A stretch of DNA of 64,000 nt, from assembly GCA_944368155.1 (NCBI GenBank), contig CALVWW010000002.1, positions 220,672-284,671 on the forward strand, read 5' to 3'. A model generated the notes under the pieces. The model was not told the origin of the DNA. It saw only the letters and a program-made list of their open reading frames with translations, and did no database searches. This stretch comes from an uncultured Clostridia bacterium (GTDB lineage: Bacteria; Bacillota; Clostridia; Christensenellales; Borkfalkiaceae). This document shows, one piece after another, positions 1 to 7,426 of this stretch (its first letter is position 1; every line of letters begins with the position of its first letter). Made by a program: the position numbers and the translations under genes.

Positions 1-125
1 CTCCTTGATTTAGTTTGTAACTGCATTATATCCGCACAATGTTTTTGTTTTTATAATCAACGGTAAATGTTATGTATTTATTTTGTTAAAAAAATATTAA
101 CAGGGCAACCGCTACGCCGGCCGGC

Positions 126-359
126 CTATTCCGCCGCTCTCTGAGCGCGCTTCTTCGCGCGGGAGATGAGCGCCGCCGGAAGGCTGACGACCGCAACCGC
201 CGCAAGCACAATGTAAACGGGCAAACCGAGTATAAACTCTACAGCCACGCCGAGCACGGCGGCAATTACTGCAGCGGCCTTTTTTGCATTTTTGCGGCGC
301 GCCGGCCCCTCGGCCACAGAGAGTTCACCGTTCTTTTCTTCGAGTTCGTATACCTTCAT
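126..359 (-). CDS. Small two-helix membrane protein, unknown function
   Basis: A 77-residue protein with a charged N-terminus, two hydrophobic segments at about residues 27-42 and 46-64, and a basic tail (SRAKKRAQR). This predicts a small inner-membrane hairpin with both ends in the cytoplasm. A good ribosome site (AAGGAG) lies 6 bases before the ATG. It is the last minus-strand gene at the left edge, about 200 bases beyond the rex stop codon. No family was recognised. The start, codon use and ribosome site support a real gene, but its role is unknown. Confidence 0.6.
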   Translation of the reverse strand: MKVYELEEKNGELSVAEGPARRKNAKKAAAVIAAVLGVAVEFILGLPVYIVLAAVAVVSLPAALISRAKKRAQRAAE

Positions 360-566
360 ACCTTACTCCTTCAATACAGCAGCCTGTATTTATTGTTATT
401 ACCATTATATGGCATAAATATTTAAATTTTTAAAAGGCTGAATAAAGGTTTTGTATATATTTTGTTAAAGGCGTGTTAAAACGGACGCCCCGCATTTTGA
501 ATCAAACAAAAAGCCGCAGGGTTGCAAATCAACACACTCTGCGGCACAAATAAATTATATCCTTGT

Positions 567-1178
567 TCAAAGCAGACTGGCGAGAATGGCAAGGCTCGCC
601 GCCACATCGATATTTCGCACGACCACGCTTTCGGGAGCCTTCAGCTGGACGGGGGCGAAGTTAAGTATGCCCTTTATGCCCGCTTGCACCAAACTGTCGC
701 AAACAGCTTGCGCGGAAGAAGCAGGCACGGCAAGTATCGCAAGCACGGCGCCGCATCCGGCTACTCCGTCGCACAGGTCCTCGTCCGCGCGCACAGGCTT
801 GCCGGCTACGCTTGTGCCGACCTTTTTGCTGTCGCTGTCGAAAGCCTCGACTATCTCTATGCCGTACTTTGAAAAGCCGCCGTATGCAAGCAGCGCGCTG
901 CCAAGCCCGCCGACCCCGACGAGCACGGCGTTCTTTTTCTGATTGCAGCCGAGGTAATCCTCGATGGCGGCAATGAGCTGCGCGCGGACATACCCCACCT
1001 TGGGACGGCCCGAGCTGTTCGTATATGCAAGGTCCTTTCTCACAAGGACCTCGCCCATGCCGAGAGCGGCGGCTATCGCGCCGGAGGATATGTATTTATC
1101 TCCCTCGGGCAAAGATTTTAAATAGTTGAGGTATACGGGAAGTCTCTGAAGGGAAATTTCGGGAATATCTTTTATCAT
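567..1178 (-). CDS. rex: Redox-sensing transcriptional repressor Rex
   Basis: Rex binds DNA when NADH is low and releases it when NADH rises, controlling fermentation and anaerobic genes. The 203-residue length fits the family. The N-terminal winged helix (about 1-80) contains the typical ISSGAIAAALGMGEVLVRKDLAY stretch, read here as ISSGAIAAALGMG followed by VRKDLA. A Rossmann domain follows, with the dinucleotide loop GVGGLGSALLAYGGF at about 88-102. The C-terminal domain-swap helix is present. Its start overlaps the stop of the upstream ROK kinase by 4 bases, so the two are cotranscribed and probably translationally coupled. Linking Rex to a sugar kinase suggests coupling of glycolytic input to redox state (inference). 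Confidence 0.95.
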   Translation of the reverse strand: MIKDIPEISLQRLPVYLNYLKSLPEGDKYISSGAIAAALGMGEVLVRKDLAYTNSSGRPKVGYVRAQLIAAIEDYLGCNQKKNAVLVGVGGLGSALLAYGGFSKYGIEIVEAFDSDSKKVGTSVAGKPVRADEDLCDGVAGCGAVLAILAVPASSAQAVCDSLVQAGIKGILNFAPVQLKAPESVVVRNIDVAASLAILASLL

Positions 1179-2125
1179 AGCGCAATCCTCATCGCCAGTG
1201 CCGCCGCGCCGTAAGCGCCGGCCTTGCTGCCGAGCGACGCCCTAACTATCTTTACGGGAGCATATTCCGTGCCGCCGAAAAGCTCTTTATCCACAAGTTT
1301 CTGCAAAGGTTCGGTAAGTTTTTCGCCCTGTTCGGAAACGCCGCCGCCCAGCATTATTATTTCGGGACGGAATATGTTGGCAAGGTTTGCAATTCCGCAG
1401 GCGAGATACTTCAGGTACCAGTCCACGACCTCTTTGGCGTCGATATCGCTGTCGGCAAACTCAAACGCCGTTTTGCCGTTGGCTGTTTCGGCGGTATATT
1501 TTGTCCACATAGCCGAGCGGGGATTTTCCTCCATCTGAAGTTTTGTGCGCCTGATGAGCGCCGTTGCCGAGCAATAAGCCTCAAAGCACCCCCTCCTGCC
1601 GCAAGTGCAGTGGTCGCCGTGGCGCTCTAAGACCATATGGCCTATCTCGGCGCCGGCCGAAGCATGTCCTTCAAAAAGTTTGCCGTCGATAATAATTCCG
1701 CCGCCTACCCCCGTGCCTAACGTGACCAATATACTGTCTTTATAATTTTTGCCGGCGCCGAACCTCGCCTCGCCGAGAGCGGCGGCATTGGCGTCGTTTG
1801 TCACCTTTACGCTCACACCTATGCGCTTTTCAAGCTCCTCCGCGAGGGGAAAATTGCGCAAGTTAAGATTGCCCGAGAAAACGAGCACGCCGCGGGAACT
1901 GTCTATAACTCCGGGGCAACCGACTCCTATATGCACATCGTCCCTGCTTGCGCCGCACCTGGCAATCATTGAGAGCGCAAGTTCGGCAATCGAATCGCAC
2001 ATGGCGGCGCCGCCGCGCTCCGAGCCTGTGACTACGGCGTCCTCGCATAGGGCGTTGCCGTCGCTGTCGAGCACGATTCCCTTTACCGTCATGCCGCCTA
2101 TATCTATACCTACATAATATTCCAT
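1175..2125 (-). CDS. ROK-family sugar kinase, probably glucokinase
   Basis: A 316-residue ROK kinase, which phosphorylates a hexose (most often glucose) with ATP in the cytoplasm. Seen in the sequence: the N-terminal phosphate-binding motif GIDIGGMTVKG, the LGTGVGGGIIIDGKL glycine-rich loop near residue 136, and the ROK zinc motif CTCGRRGCFEAYCS near 173. The sugar-contacting GHMVLE segment sits just before the zinc motif. There is no N-terminal helix-turn-helix, so it is an enzyme rather than a ROK repressor. It is the first gene of the kinase-rex operon. Glucokinase is the likeliest assignment, but fructokinase or an N-acetyl-sugar kinase cannot be excluded. Confidence 0.85.
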   Translation of the reverse strand: MEYYVGIDIGGMTVKGIVLDSDGNALCEDAVVTGSERGGAAMCDSIAELALSMIARCGASRDDVHIGVGCPGVIDSSRGVLVFSGNLNLRNFPLAEELEKRIGVSVKVTNDANAAALGEARFGAGKNYKDSILVTLGTGVGGGIIIDGKLFEGHASAGAEIGHMVLERHGDHCTCGRRGCFEAYCSATALIRRTKLQMEENPRSAMWTKYTAETANGKTAFEFADSDIDAKEVVDWYLKYLACGIANLANIFRPEIIMLGGGVSEQGEKLTEPLQKLVDKELFGGTEYAPVKIVRASLGSKAGAYGAAALAMRIAL

Positions 2126-2180
2126 ATCAAAACTCCCCGCAGCGCCGACGCAGCAATAAACTTTGCGCCCGCCGCCCGAA

Positions 2181-2198
2181 TAAGTAATTAATTACTTA
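2181..2198. promoter_or_regulatory. Perfect 18-bp palindrome near the ROK-rex start point
   Basis: TAAGTAATTAATTACTTA is its own reverse complement. It lies about where transcription from the predicted kinase-rex promoter would begin, which suits an operator. It does not match the Rex consensus (TTGTTAA-N4-TTAACAA). The binding protein is unknown. Confidence 0.5.
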
Positions 2199-2201
2199 TA
2201 T

Positions 2202-2231
2202 AGTTTACTATTCAGGCGGCAGATTTGTCAA
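2202..2231 (-). promoter_or_regulatory. Predicted promoter of the ROK kinase-rex operon
   Basis: Read on the minus strand: TTGACA (2226-2231), an 18-base spacer and TAAACT (2202-2207, 4 of 6 consensus bases). Confidence 0.45.
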
Positions 2232-2315
2232 GTATATCGAAAAAGAGTAACATAATTTGTTAATTTGAATGAGAAAAAGGCACAAAAATTTCTTCAAAAA
2301 CAAGAAAAAACAGGT

Positions 2316-2353
2316 GCGCCGCCGCTCGGGCTTTTTGCCCGAGCGGCGGCGCG
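2316..2353 (-). terminator. Strong hairpin terminator after the ABC exporter
   Basis: GC-rich arms of about 16 bases (core GCCGCCGCTCGGGC) around an AAAAA loop, followed on the minus strand by CCTGTTTTTTC. It ends just beyond the stop codon of the ABC gene. Confidence 0.75.
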
Positions 2354-2373
2354 AATGTAAGTCAACTATATTA

Positions 2374-4668
2374 TCAACCTTCCCTGAGAAAGCGGGCCGC
2401 ACTCTTTTTTACGGCACTCAGATATACAAACAGCGCACCGAAACCAAACGCAAGAGCCGCAGCGCCGACCGCCACAGCGAGACAGACAGGGGCAAAATAC
2501 ACCGTCATGGCGCCCGCCACCGAGAATGCCGCCGCGTTCCATGCAGGTATAGCCGCGACGGACACAACCGCCCCGGCAACGAGGGACGCCGCCACCGCCA
2601 TGCACAGCTGGCAGAAAAATACCGCCGAAGCACGCACAGCCGAAAGCCCGAACGAACGCAGAATACCAACCTCGCGCCCGCACTTTGCAAAGGAGTAAGC
2701 GGCGTAGAAGGCGAGCGCCGCAAGAGCGCACACCGCCGATACCGCGCACACTATAAAGAGGATATCGGCTATACTGTCGAACCACCCGAGCGCTTCGGAA
2801 ATGTTTTCGGTGAGGTAGGAGCTCTCCGAAAAGCCCGCCTCTTTCAGTTCACGCACGTCGCTTTCGCTGTATTCGGGCAGACATATGCCGCTTCTTCCGT
2901 TCATCCGCCACTCGCCGAATTTCATTATGAGGTCGAGCGCGTCCCCGTCGGAGAGCACGCAATAATTCATATACATGGTATCGAACACGCCCGTCACCGT
3001 GAATGTGTACGGCACGAAACTGCCGTCGGGCGCAATAAAAGTATAAGTAATTTGGGTACCGAGCACGGCATCTGTTCCGCCGTTCTGCGAGGCGTACCTC
3101 TCCGAAACGTACATTTCGCCCGCCTGCGGTCCGTTTTCGCCGTATACGGGCGCGAAGTACATTGAATTATCTTTAACCAGCGAATATGCGCCCAGGCGGA
3201 GCTCGCCGTAGCCGCCGTTTACTCCCGGCGTCCTCAGGCGCGTGGTGCAAAGTTGCCCGTATTCGGCCGAAATGAACTGCAGGAACGCGGACTCGGGCAT
3301 TATCACCCTGTTCTCGAAGTCGCCGCGCGACTCTAAGCCGGACAGCATGTTGGCCTCGTATGCCTCGCTCGCGGCGGAATATATGCAGGATATGGTAAAG
3401 CCGCCCGCCTGCATGCCTATCATATCGGCAATGTTATCCACGCCGAAGCCGTCTTTGTGCGCCTCGGCGGACACGGAGCTTATCGCAATGCCGCCGCTTA
3501 AATCGGCAGAGCCGTATAAAACGGGAAAAAAGCAGGTATCGGACACATATACGCGCCTCACCGTTATATCTCCGCTCAACGAATCGGCGGGCACGCTGAG
3601 CATGCCGCCGCTTATATCAACGAACGGAACGGCGCCGTATTTTTCGCCGAACTCTTCTATCTGCCCGTCGGTTATTGGCGAAGTATCGCCGCCGTTCACC
3701 GTGGAGTTGAGGTAGTAGTCGCCGTAGTCGACGAAGTCCTTCTTCAAATCTAAACTTAAGGAACCGTCGGCCCTGACCGCCGAGCTGCTTGCCCGTATAT
3801 CGTCCGAGAAGAAGATATTCGAACAAGTGGCGAGCGAAAATATACACACGACGAGAAACACCATCGTAAGCGCCACAGCCACCGCAGTGCGGCGGAGCGT
3901 TTTGCCCGCCAGCCAAAAGGCCGTTTTTGCGGCGAAGCGTGGCGCACAATTGTTTATTGAGCCGCTCAGCGCGGCGCCGTCCGCTTTTACCACGGGCGGC
4001 GCCGCATTTGACTGTTGTTCAGCGGCCTGCGCGCCTCTTTTATATTCGTCCTTTTGAATATCGGAAACTACGGCACCGCGCTTTAAAAATATTATACGGT
4101 CGGCAATATCCTCAAAATATCCGCGATCGTGCGTGGAGACGATAACCAGCCTTTCATGCGAAATTTCCTTTAAAAGCCCCGCCGCCATACGGCAGTTCTC
4201 TTCGTCGAGATTTGCCGTCGGCTCGTCGGCGAACAGCACGGGGCGGTTGGCCATGGCGGCGCGCAAAATTGCGGCGCGCTGCACCTCGCCGAAGGAGAGT
4301 TCCGAAGGTTTACGCTTTAAAAGGCCGGCAAGGCCGAACTGTTCCGCCTGCACGCGAAAATCGCTGCACTTTCCGGGAAACATTCTGTTTACGAGTTCAA
4401 AATTCTCCTCCACGGTGAGGCTGTCTGAAAGCCTGCCGCCCTGAAAGACAAACGAAGCGTAATTTTTGCCGTACGAGCACTCCACCTCTCCCGAAGAGGG
4501 TGTATCGGTGCCGGCAAGTATGCTTAAAATGGTGGTCTTTCCGCAGCCACTCTCGCCGCAGACGAGCACAAGCCCGCATTCGCCGAATTCAATCGAGCAG
4601 GGCGCAAGCGCCGTGACCTCGCCGCGTTTTGTTATGTATGTTTTACTTATATCTGTCGCTTTAAGCAT
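2374..4668 (-). CDS. ABC exporter with ATPase fused to an FtsX/MacB-type permease
   Basis: A 764-residue single-chain transporter. The N-terminal ATPase (about 1-215) has Walker A (GESGCGKTT), the signature segment LSFGEVQ and Walker B/DEPTANLDEEN, plus the switch histidine (STHD). A first membrane helix follows at about 255-280, then a large extracellular domain (about 285-610). Three C-terminal helices (about 635-755) are arranged as in FtsX/MacB permeases. Such MacB/LolCDE-superfamily proteins move peptides, lipids or antibiotics by mechanotransmission. It starts 13 bases after the AT-rich secreted-protein gene, so the pair is probably an operon. The secreted partner may be its cargo or extracellular adaptor (inference). 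Confidence 0.85.
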   Translation of the reverse strand: MLKATDISKTYITKRGEVTALAPCSIEFGECGLVLVCGESGCGKTTILSILAGTDTPSSGEVECSYGKNYASFVFQGGRLSDSLTVEENFELVNRMFPGKCSDFRVQAEQFGLAGLLKRKPSELSFGEVQRAAILRAAMANRPVLFADEPTANLDEENCRMAAGLLKEISHERLVIVSTHDRGYFEDIADRIIFLKRGAVVSDIQKDEYKRGAQAAEQQSNAAPPVVKADGAALSGSINNCAPRFAAKTAFWLAGKTLRRTAVAVALTMVFLVVCIFSLATCSNIFFSDDIRASSSAVRADGSLSLDLKKDFVDYGDYYLNSTVNGGDTSPITDGQIEEFGEKYGAVPFVDISGGMLSVPADSLSGDITVRRVYVSDTCFFPVLYGSADLSGGIAISSVSAEAHKDGFGVDNIADMIGMQAGGFTISCIYSAASEAYEANMLSGLESRGDFENRVIMPESAFLQFISAEYGQLCTTRLRTPGVNGGYGELRLGAYSLVKDNSMYFAPVYGENGPQAGEMYVSERYASQNGGTDAVLGTQITYTFIAPDGSFVPYTFTVTGVFDTMYMNYCVLSDGDALDLIMKFGEWRMNGRSGICLPEYSESDVRELKEAGFSESSYLTENISEALGWFDSIADILFIVCAVSAVCALAALAFYAAYSFAKCGREVGILRSFGLSAVRASAVFFCQLCMAVAASLVAGAVVSVAAIPAWNAAAFSVAGAMTVYFAPVCLAVAVGAAALAFGFGALFVYLSAVKKSAARFLREG

Positions 4669-4681
4669 ATTTTATACCTAA

Positions 4682-5479
4682 TTATTGTCCAGTAATTTTG
4701 CTACCACAGTAAAATTTAATATTCTCTGGATAAGTTTCCTCTCCATAATAAAGACTGCTGGTAAAATCAACCATGAATGTGTCAGAATCGGAGTCATAGT
4801 TTGGATTAGAATTAAAATCCACTTTAAAGATGACAGCTATTTTTCTTATAATTTCACCATGATATGGAGAAACAATGCCCGCTGAAGAAGGGGAATACCA
4901 ATTTAATACATATTGCACACCTGTACGTTGCATATCAGTTGTTGTATCTTCAACATTATTATATGTATAACAGAGCATATCAATATTTGGATAAGTTCTT
5001 CCTACATCAAAGCTATATCCAGCAAAAATATTTTCACCATTTATACCTATTTCAATTGTTTCAGACACAGTAGAAGAGCCACCATATGATTCTGTAGGAG
5101 AATAAGTAACAAGCTCAGAATCTTTACCATCAAGATGATATATGTCGATTACCATCTGATTATTTTTTGCTTTGCTGTGTGAAGCACAAATTCTTGCCTC
5201 AATAAATAAGGCAGTATACGTCTGATTATCTGCAGCATATAAATTATATTTACCTACCCACAAAGACATATTGCCTAAAGTTGTACCGCCATTTTTTATT
5301 ACCTTATTATTTACAGACTTATCTGTTGAGTAATTAAACCCTTCAATATTGAACCCCTTTAAGGCCGCATATTCTCTGCTTGCATTTACACTTAATACAT
5401 TAGTGAAAATAATTGAAGCCATTACAATAATTGCAACCAATAAACTAACTATAGCAATAATTTTTCTTTTTATTGTCAT
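4682..5479 (-). CDS. Secreted or membrane-anchored protein, unknown, AT-rich
   Basis: A 265-residue protein with an N-terminal signal or anchor helix (KRKIIAIVSLLVAIIVMASI), followed by an extracellular domain rich in Asn, Tyr, Ser and Thr that looks beta-rich. No family was recognised. The gene is clearly more AT-rich than its neighbours and uses different codons, which suggests recent acquisition. A good promoter precedes it and the ABC exporter gene follows it closely. A bacteriocin-like cargo, an adaptor or an immunity component are all possible, and the sequence does not decide between them. Confidence 0.65.
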   Translation of the reverse strand: MTIKRKIIAIVSLLVAIIVMASIIFTNVLSVNASREYAALKGFNIEGFNYSTDKSVNNKVIKNGGTTLGNMSLWVGKYNLYAADNQTYTALFIEARICASHSKAKNNQMVIDIYHLDGKDSELVTYSPTESYGGSSTVSETIEIGINGENIFAGYSFDVGRTYPNIDMLCYTYNNVEDTTTDMQRTGVQYVLNWYSPSSAGIVSPYHGEIIRKIAVIFKVDFNSNPNYDSDSDTFMVDFTSSLYYGEETYPENIKFYCGSKITGQ

Positions 5480-5508
5480 AAAATACCCCCAATTGAATTA
5501 TTATTTTT

Positions 5509-5537
5509 ATTATACATTTTAAAATAATCAATGTAAA
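5509..5537 (-). promoter_or_regulatory. Promoter of the secreted protein-ABC operon
   Basis: Minus-strand TTTACA (5532-5537), 17-base spacer, TATAAT (5509-5514), about 30 bases before the start codon. Confidence 0.7.
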
Positions 5538-5637
5538 CAATATAAAGTATCACAAATGTAATAAGTCTGTAATAAATTTGTAAAACCTTACTTTACCTCT
5601 ATTGTACTTAATAGTATGATTTATCAAAATATTAAAC

Positions 5638-5669
5638 AGTGCGGTTGCTTTTAAAAGCAGCCGCACTGT
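5638..5669 (-). terminator. Terminator downstream of dut
   Basis: Near-perfect inverted repeat (GTGCGGTTGC / GCAGCCGCAC) around TTTTAAAA, with T-rich sequence on both sides, so it can act in both directions. It lies just beyond the dut stop. Confidence 0.7.
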
Positions 5670-5696
5670 TTAATATTTTTACTCATAAAACAACAT

Positions 5697-6134
5697 TTAA
5701 TTTTTGCCCGTAGAGCCGAAGCCGCCCGCGCCGCGCACCGTTTCGGAGAGTTCGGCACGCTCTTCGAACACGGCGGTGATATAGGGCGTTATGACGAGCT
5801 GGGCAATTCTGTCGCCCGGGGCGACAGTGCGCTCCTCCTTTGAATGATTGAATAGCGCGACTTTTACCTCGCCGCGGTAGTCGCAATCAACGACGCCCAC
5901 TTTATTTGCGGGCGCAAGCCCCTGCTTTGTGGCAAGGCCGCTGCGAGCATATATCAGGCCGGCGAAACCTACGGGCAGCTCCAGGGCAATTCCCGTGGGA
6001 ATTATAACCGTTTCCCCCGCGGGAATTTTTACTTCTTCACCGAGGCAGGCATATAAATCTGCGCCGGCTGCATACTCGCTTCCGTACACGGGAATTTTTG
6101 CATTTTTGTCGAGCTTTTGTATTTTTACTTTCAT
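5697..6134 (-). CDS. dut: dUTP diphosphatase (dUTPase)
   Basis: Hydrolyses dUTP to dUMP and diphosphate, keeping uracil out of DNA and feeding dTMP synthesis. At 145 residues it is a typical trimeric enzyme. All five family motifs are visible in order: AGADLYA (1), ARSGLA (2), GVVDCDYRGEV (3, catalytic Asp and Tyr), GDRIAQLV (4) and RGAGGFGSTG (5, the mobile C-terminal P-loop-like arm). It sits next to the ribonucleotide reductase genes, consistent with a small nucleotide-metabolism cluster. Confidence 0.96.
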   Translation of the reverse strand: MKVKIQKLDKNAKIPVYGSEYAAGADLYACLGEEVKIPAGETVIIPTGIALELPVGFAGLIYARSGLATKQGLAPANKVGVVDCDYRGEVKVALFNHSKEERTVAPGDRIAQLVITPYITAVFEERAELSETVRGAGGFGSTGKN

Positions 6135-6180
6135 AAATTATCCTCTGCGCAAACAGCACGGACGGCACATTTTGCCGCGG

Positions 6181-7176
6181 CTATTTATTTCCTTTGGTCT
6201 TTTCATATACCAGCAATGTATTTGCGCCCTCCTTTTCCGAGCGCACGTACTTCATGCCCAGTCCCTTTGCGAGCGCCAGCGACGGAGCATTGCGCTCGTC
6301 TACCGCGGCGGTGAACTTATAGGCTCCAAGCTCTGTCAGGGCGTGGTCGAACACGGCGTTTACCGCTTCGTACGCGTAACCCAAACCGTGATAATCTCTG
6401 TGGAATATCCAGCCCGCCTCGAACCGGCGCTCGCCAAGCGGCTTCAACAGAATATATCCTATAAGTTTTTCGCAATCTTTCAGTTCTACGGCGAAGACGT
6501 TGTCGTTGCCGACGCAGTTGCCGCGCAAAAATTCCGCCGTTTTTTCGCGGCTGAACGGCGGTTCGACATATTGCATAGTCTGCCCGTCGCCGAGAATTTC
6601 AAACAGTCCGTCGCCGTCATGCGGAGTAAACGCGCGCACATAGAGCCTGTCGGTTTCGGCCATCATCCGGACCAGTTCATCCCGTTCGAGCGACTGGCGG
6701 ACAAGTATAATGCGCTGATTGGATGAGCCGCGGAATAAAAGTTCAGGGTTTTTAAGCGCCTCGACAAATCTCCCGTCGACAAGCACGTCGATACAACGCA
6801 AAAGCCGCATAGTCACATCAGGGTCACCCTTTTTGCCTGTCAGCAGGTCGGCCTCAAAGTCGTAACCCGTCCATGCCCACACCGATTTTTCGGGAAAGAT
6901 TTTTTTTATCCGCTCCATAAAATCAACAAGCGCGAGCTGATTTTCAGGCTCGAACGGGTCGCCGCCCAAAAGAGAAAAGCCCTTGATATACGAGGGCTCC
7001 AGCCCCTTTAAAATTTTATCCTCGACCTCGGGCGTGAAGGGCTGTCCATATGCAAAATCCCATGTTTCAGGGTTGAAACAGTTTTTGCAGTGATTGCGGC
7101 AGCCGCTTACATACAGCGAAACACGCACACCCGGCCCGTTGGCTATATCGTAATATTTAATATTTGCATAGTTCAT
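6181..7176 (-). CDS. nrdG: Anaerobic RNR-activating radical SAM protein fused to a GNAT acetyltransferase
   Basis: The N-terminal part (about 1-165) is NrdG, which uses S-adenosylmethionine and a 4Fe-4S cluster to make the glycyl radical on NrdD. The cluster motif CRNHCKNC, the preceding NGPGVRVSLYVSGC and the GGDPFEP segment are clear. The C-terminal part (about 170-331) is a complete GNAT domain of the RimJ/RimL type, with an acetyl-CoA loop region at YHGLGYAYEAVNAV and the typical final DERNAPSLALAKGLGMKYV. No stop codon or frameshift separates the two. The ATG at 7176 is chosen because AGGGTG precedes it; an ATG 21 bases upstream has no ribosome site. NrdG alone is about 155-175 residues, so the fusion is unusual. 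Confidence 0.9.
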   Translation of the reverse strand: MNYANIKYYDIANGPGVRVSLYVSGCRNHCKNCFNPETWDFAYGQPFTPEVEDKILKGLEPSYIKGFSLLGGDPFEPENQLALVDFMERIKKIFPEKSVWAWTGYDFEADLLTGKKGDPDVTMRLLRCIDVLVDGRFVEALKNPELLFRGSSNQRIILVRQSLERDELVRMMAETDRLYVRAFTPHDGDGLFEILGDGQTMQYVEPPFSREKTAEFLRGNCVGNDNVFAVELKDCEKLIGYILLKPLGERRFEAGWIFHRDYHGLGYAYEAVNAVFDHALTELGAYKFTAAVDERNAPSLALAKGLGMKYVRSEKEGANTLLVYEKTKGNK

Positions 7177-7306
7177 AATAGCACCCTGTTTATGCAAAAT
7201 TTATTGCTGAATTACAAACGCGGCGCGCATATCACTTTTTGCATATGCGCGCCGCGCGTTAAAAACTATTTTTTACCTTATAAAACTCTCATAGTGACCT
7301 CGGAGA

Positions 7307-7407
7307 TGCGAGCAGTACGCGGAGCCGGCGGAACGCCGCGAAGGAGCTTACTTAAGCGTAAGTGACTGAGCGGAACCGTAACAGCGACAATGTAATGCGA
7401 CGCATAT
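7307..7407 (+). repeat. Dispersed structured repeat, copy A
   Basis: About 100 bases, alignable with 15015-15113. Both copies begin TGCGAGCAGTAC and contain a short hairpin at the same offset (here CTTAC-TTAAGC-GTAAG at 7347-7362), then GTGACTGAG and a GTAAT-CGA tail. It lies between the nrdD stop and the nrdG start. Confidence 0.6.
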
Positions 7408-7426
7408 ACGAGGGCAGGCGGAGTAA

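Noticed and set aside
61..110. A Rex-like site in the left edge (TTGTTAA-N7-TTAACAG)
   Set aside because: The spacing is 7 rather than the usual 4 bases, and it lies beyond the end of the small membrane-protein gene rather than before any start.
2208..3165. Long plus-strand frame opposite the ABC gene
   Set aside because: A shadow of the minus-strand ABC exporter; arginine-rich composition without domains.
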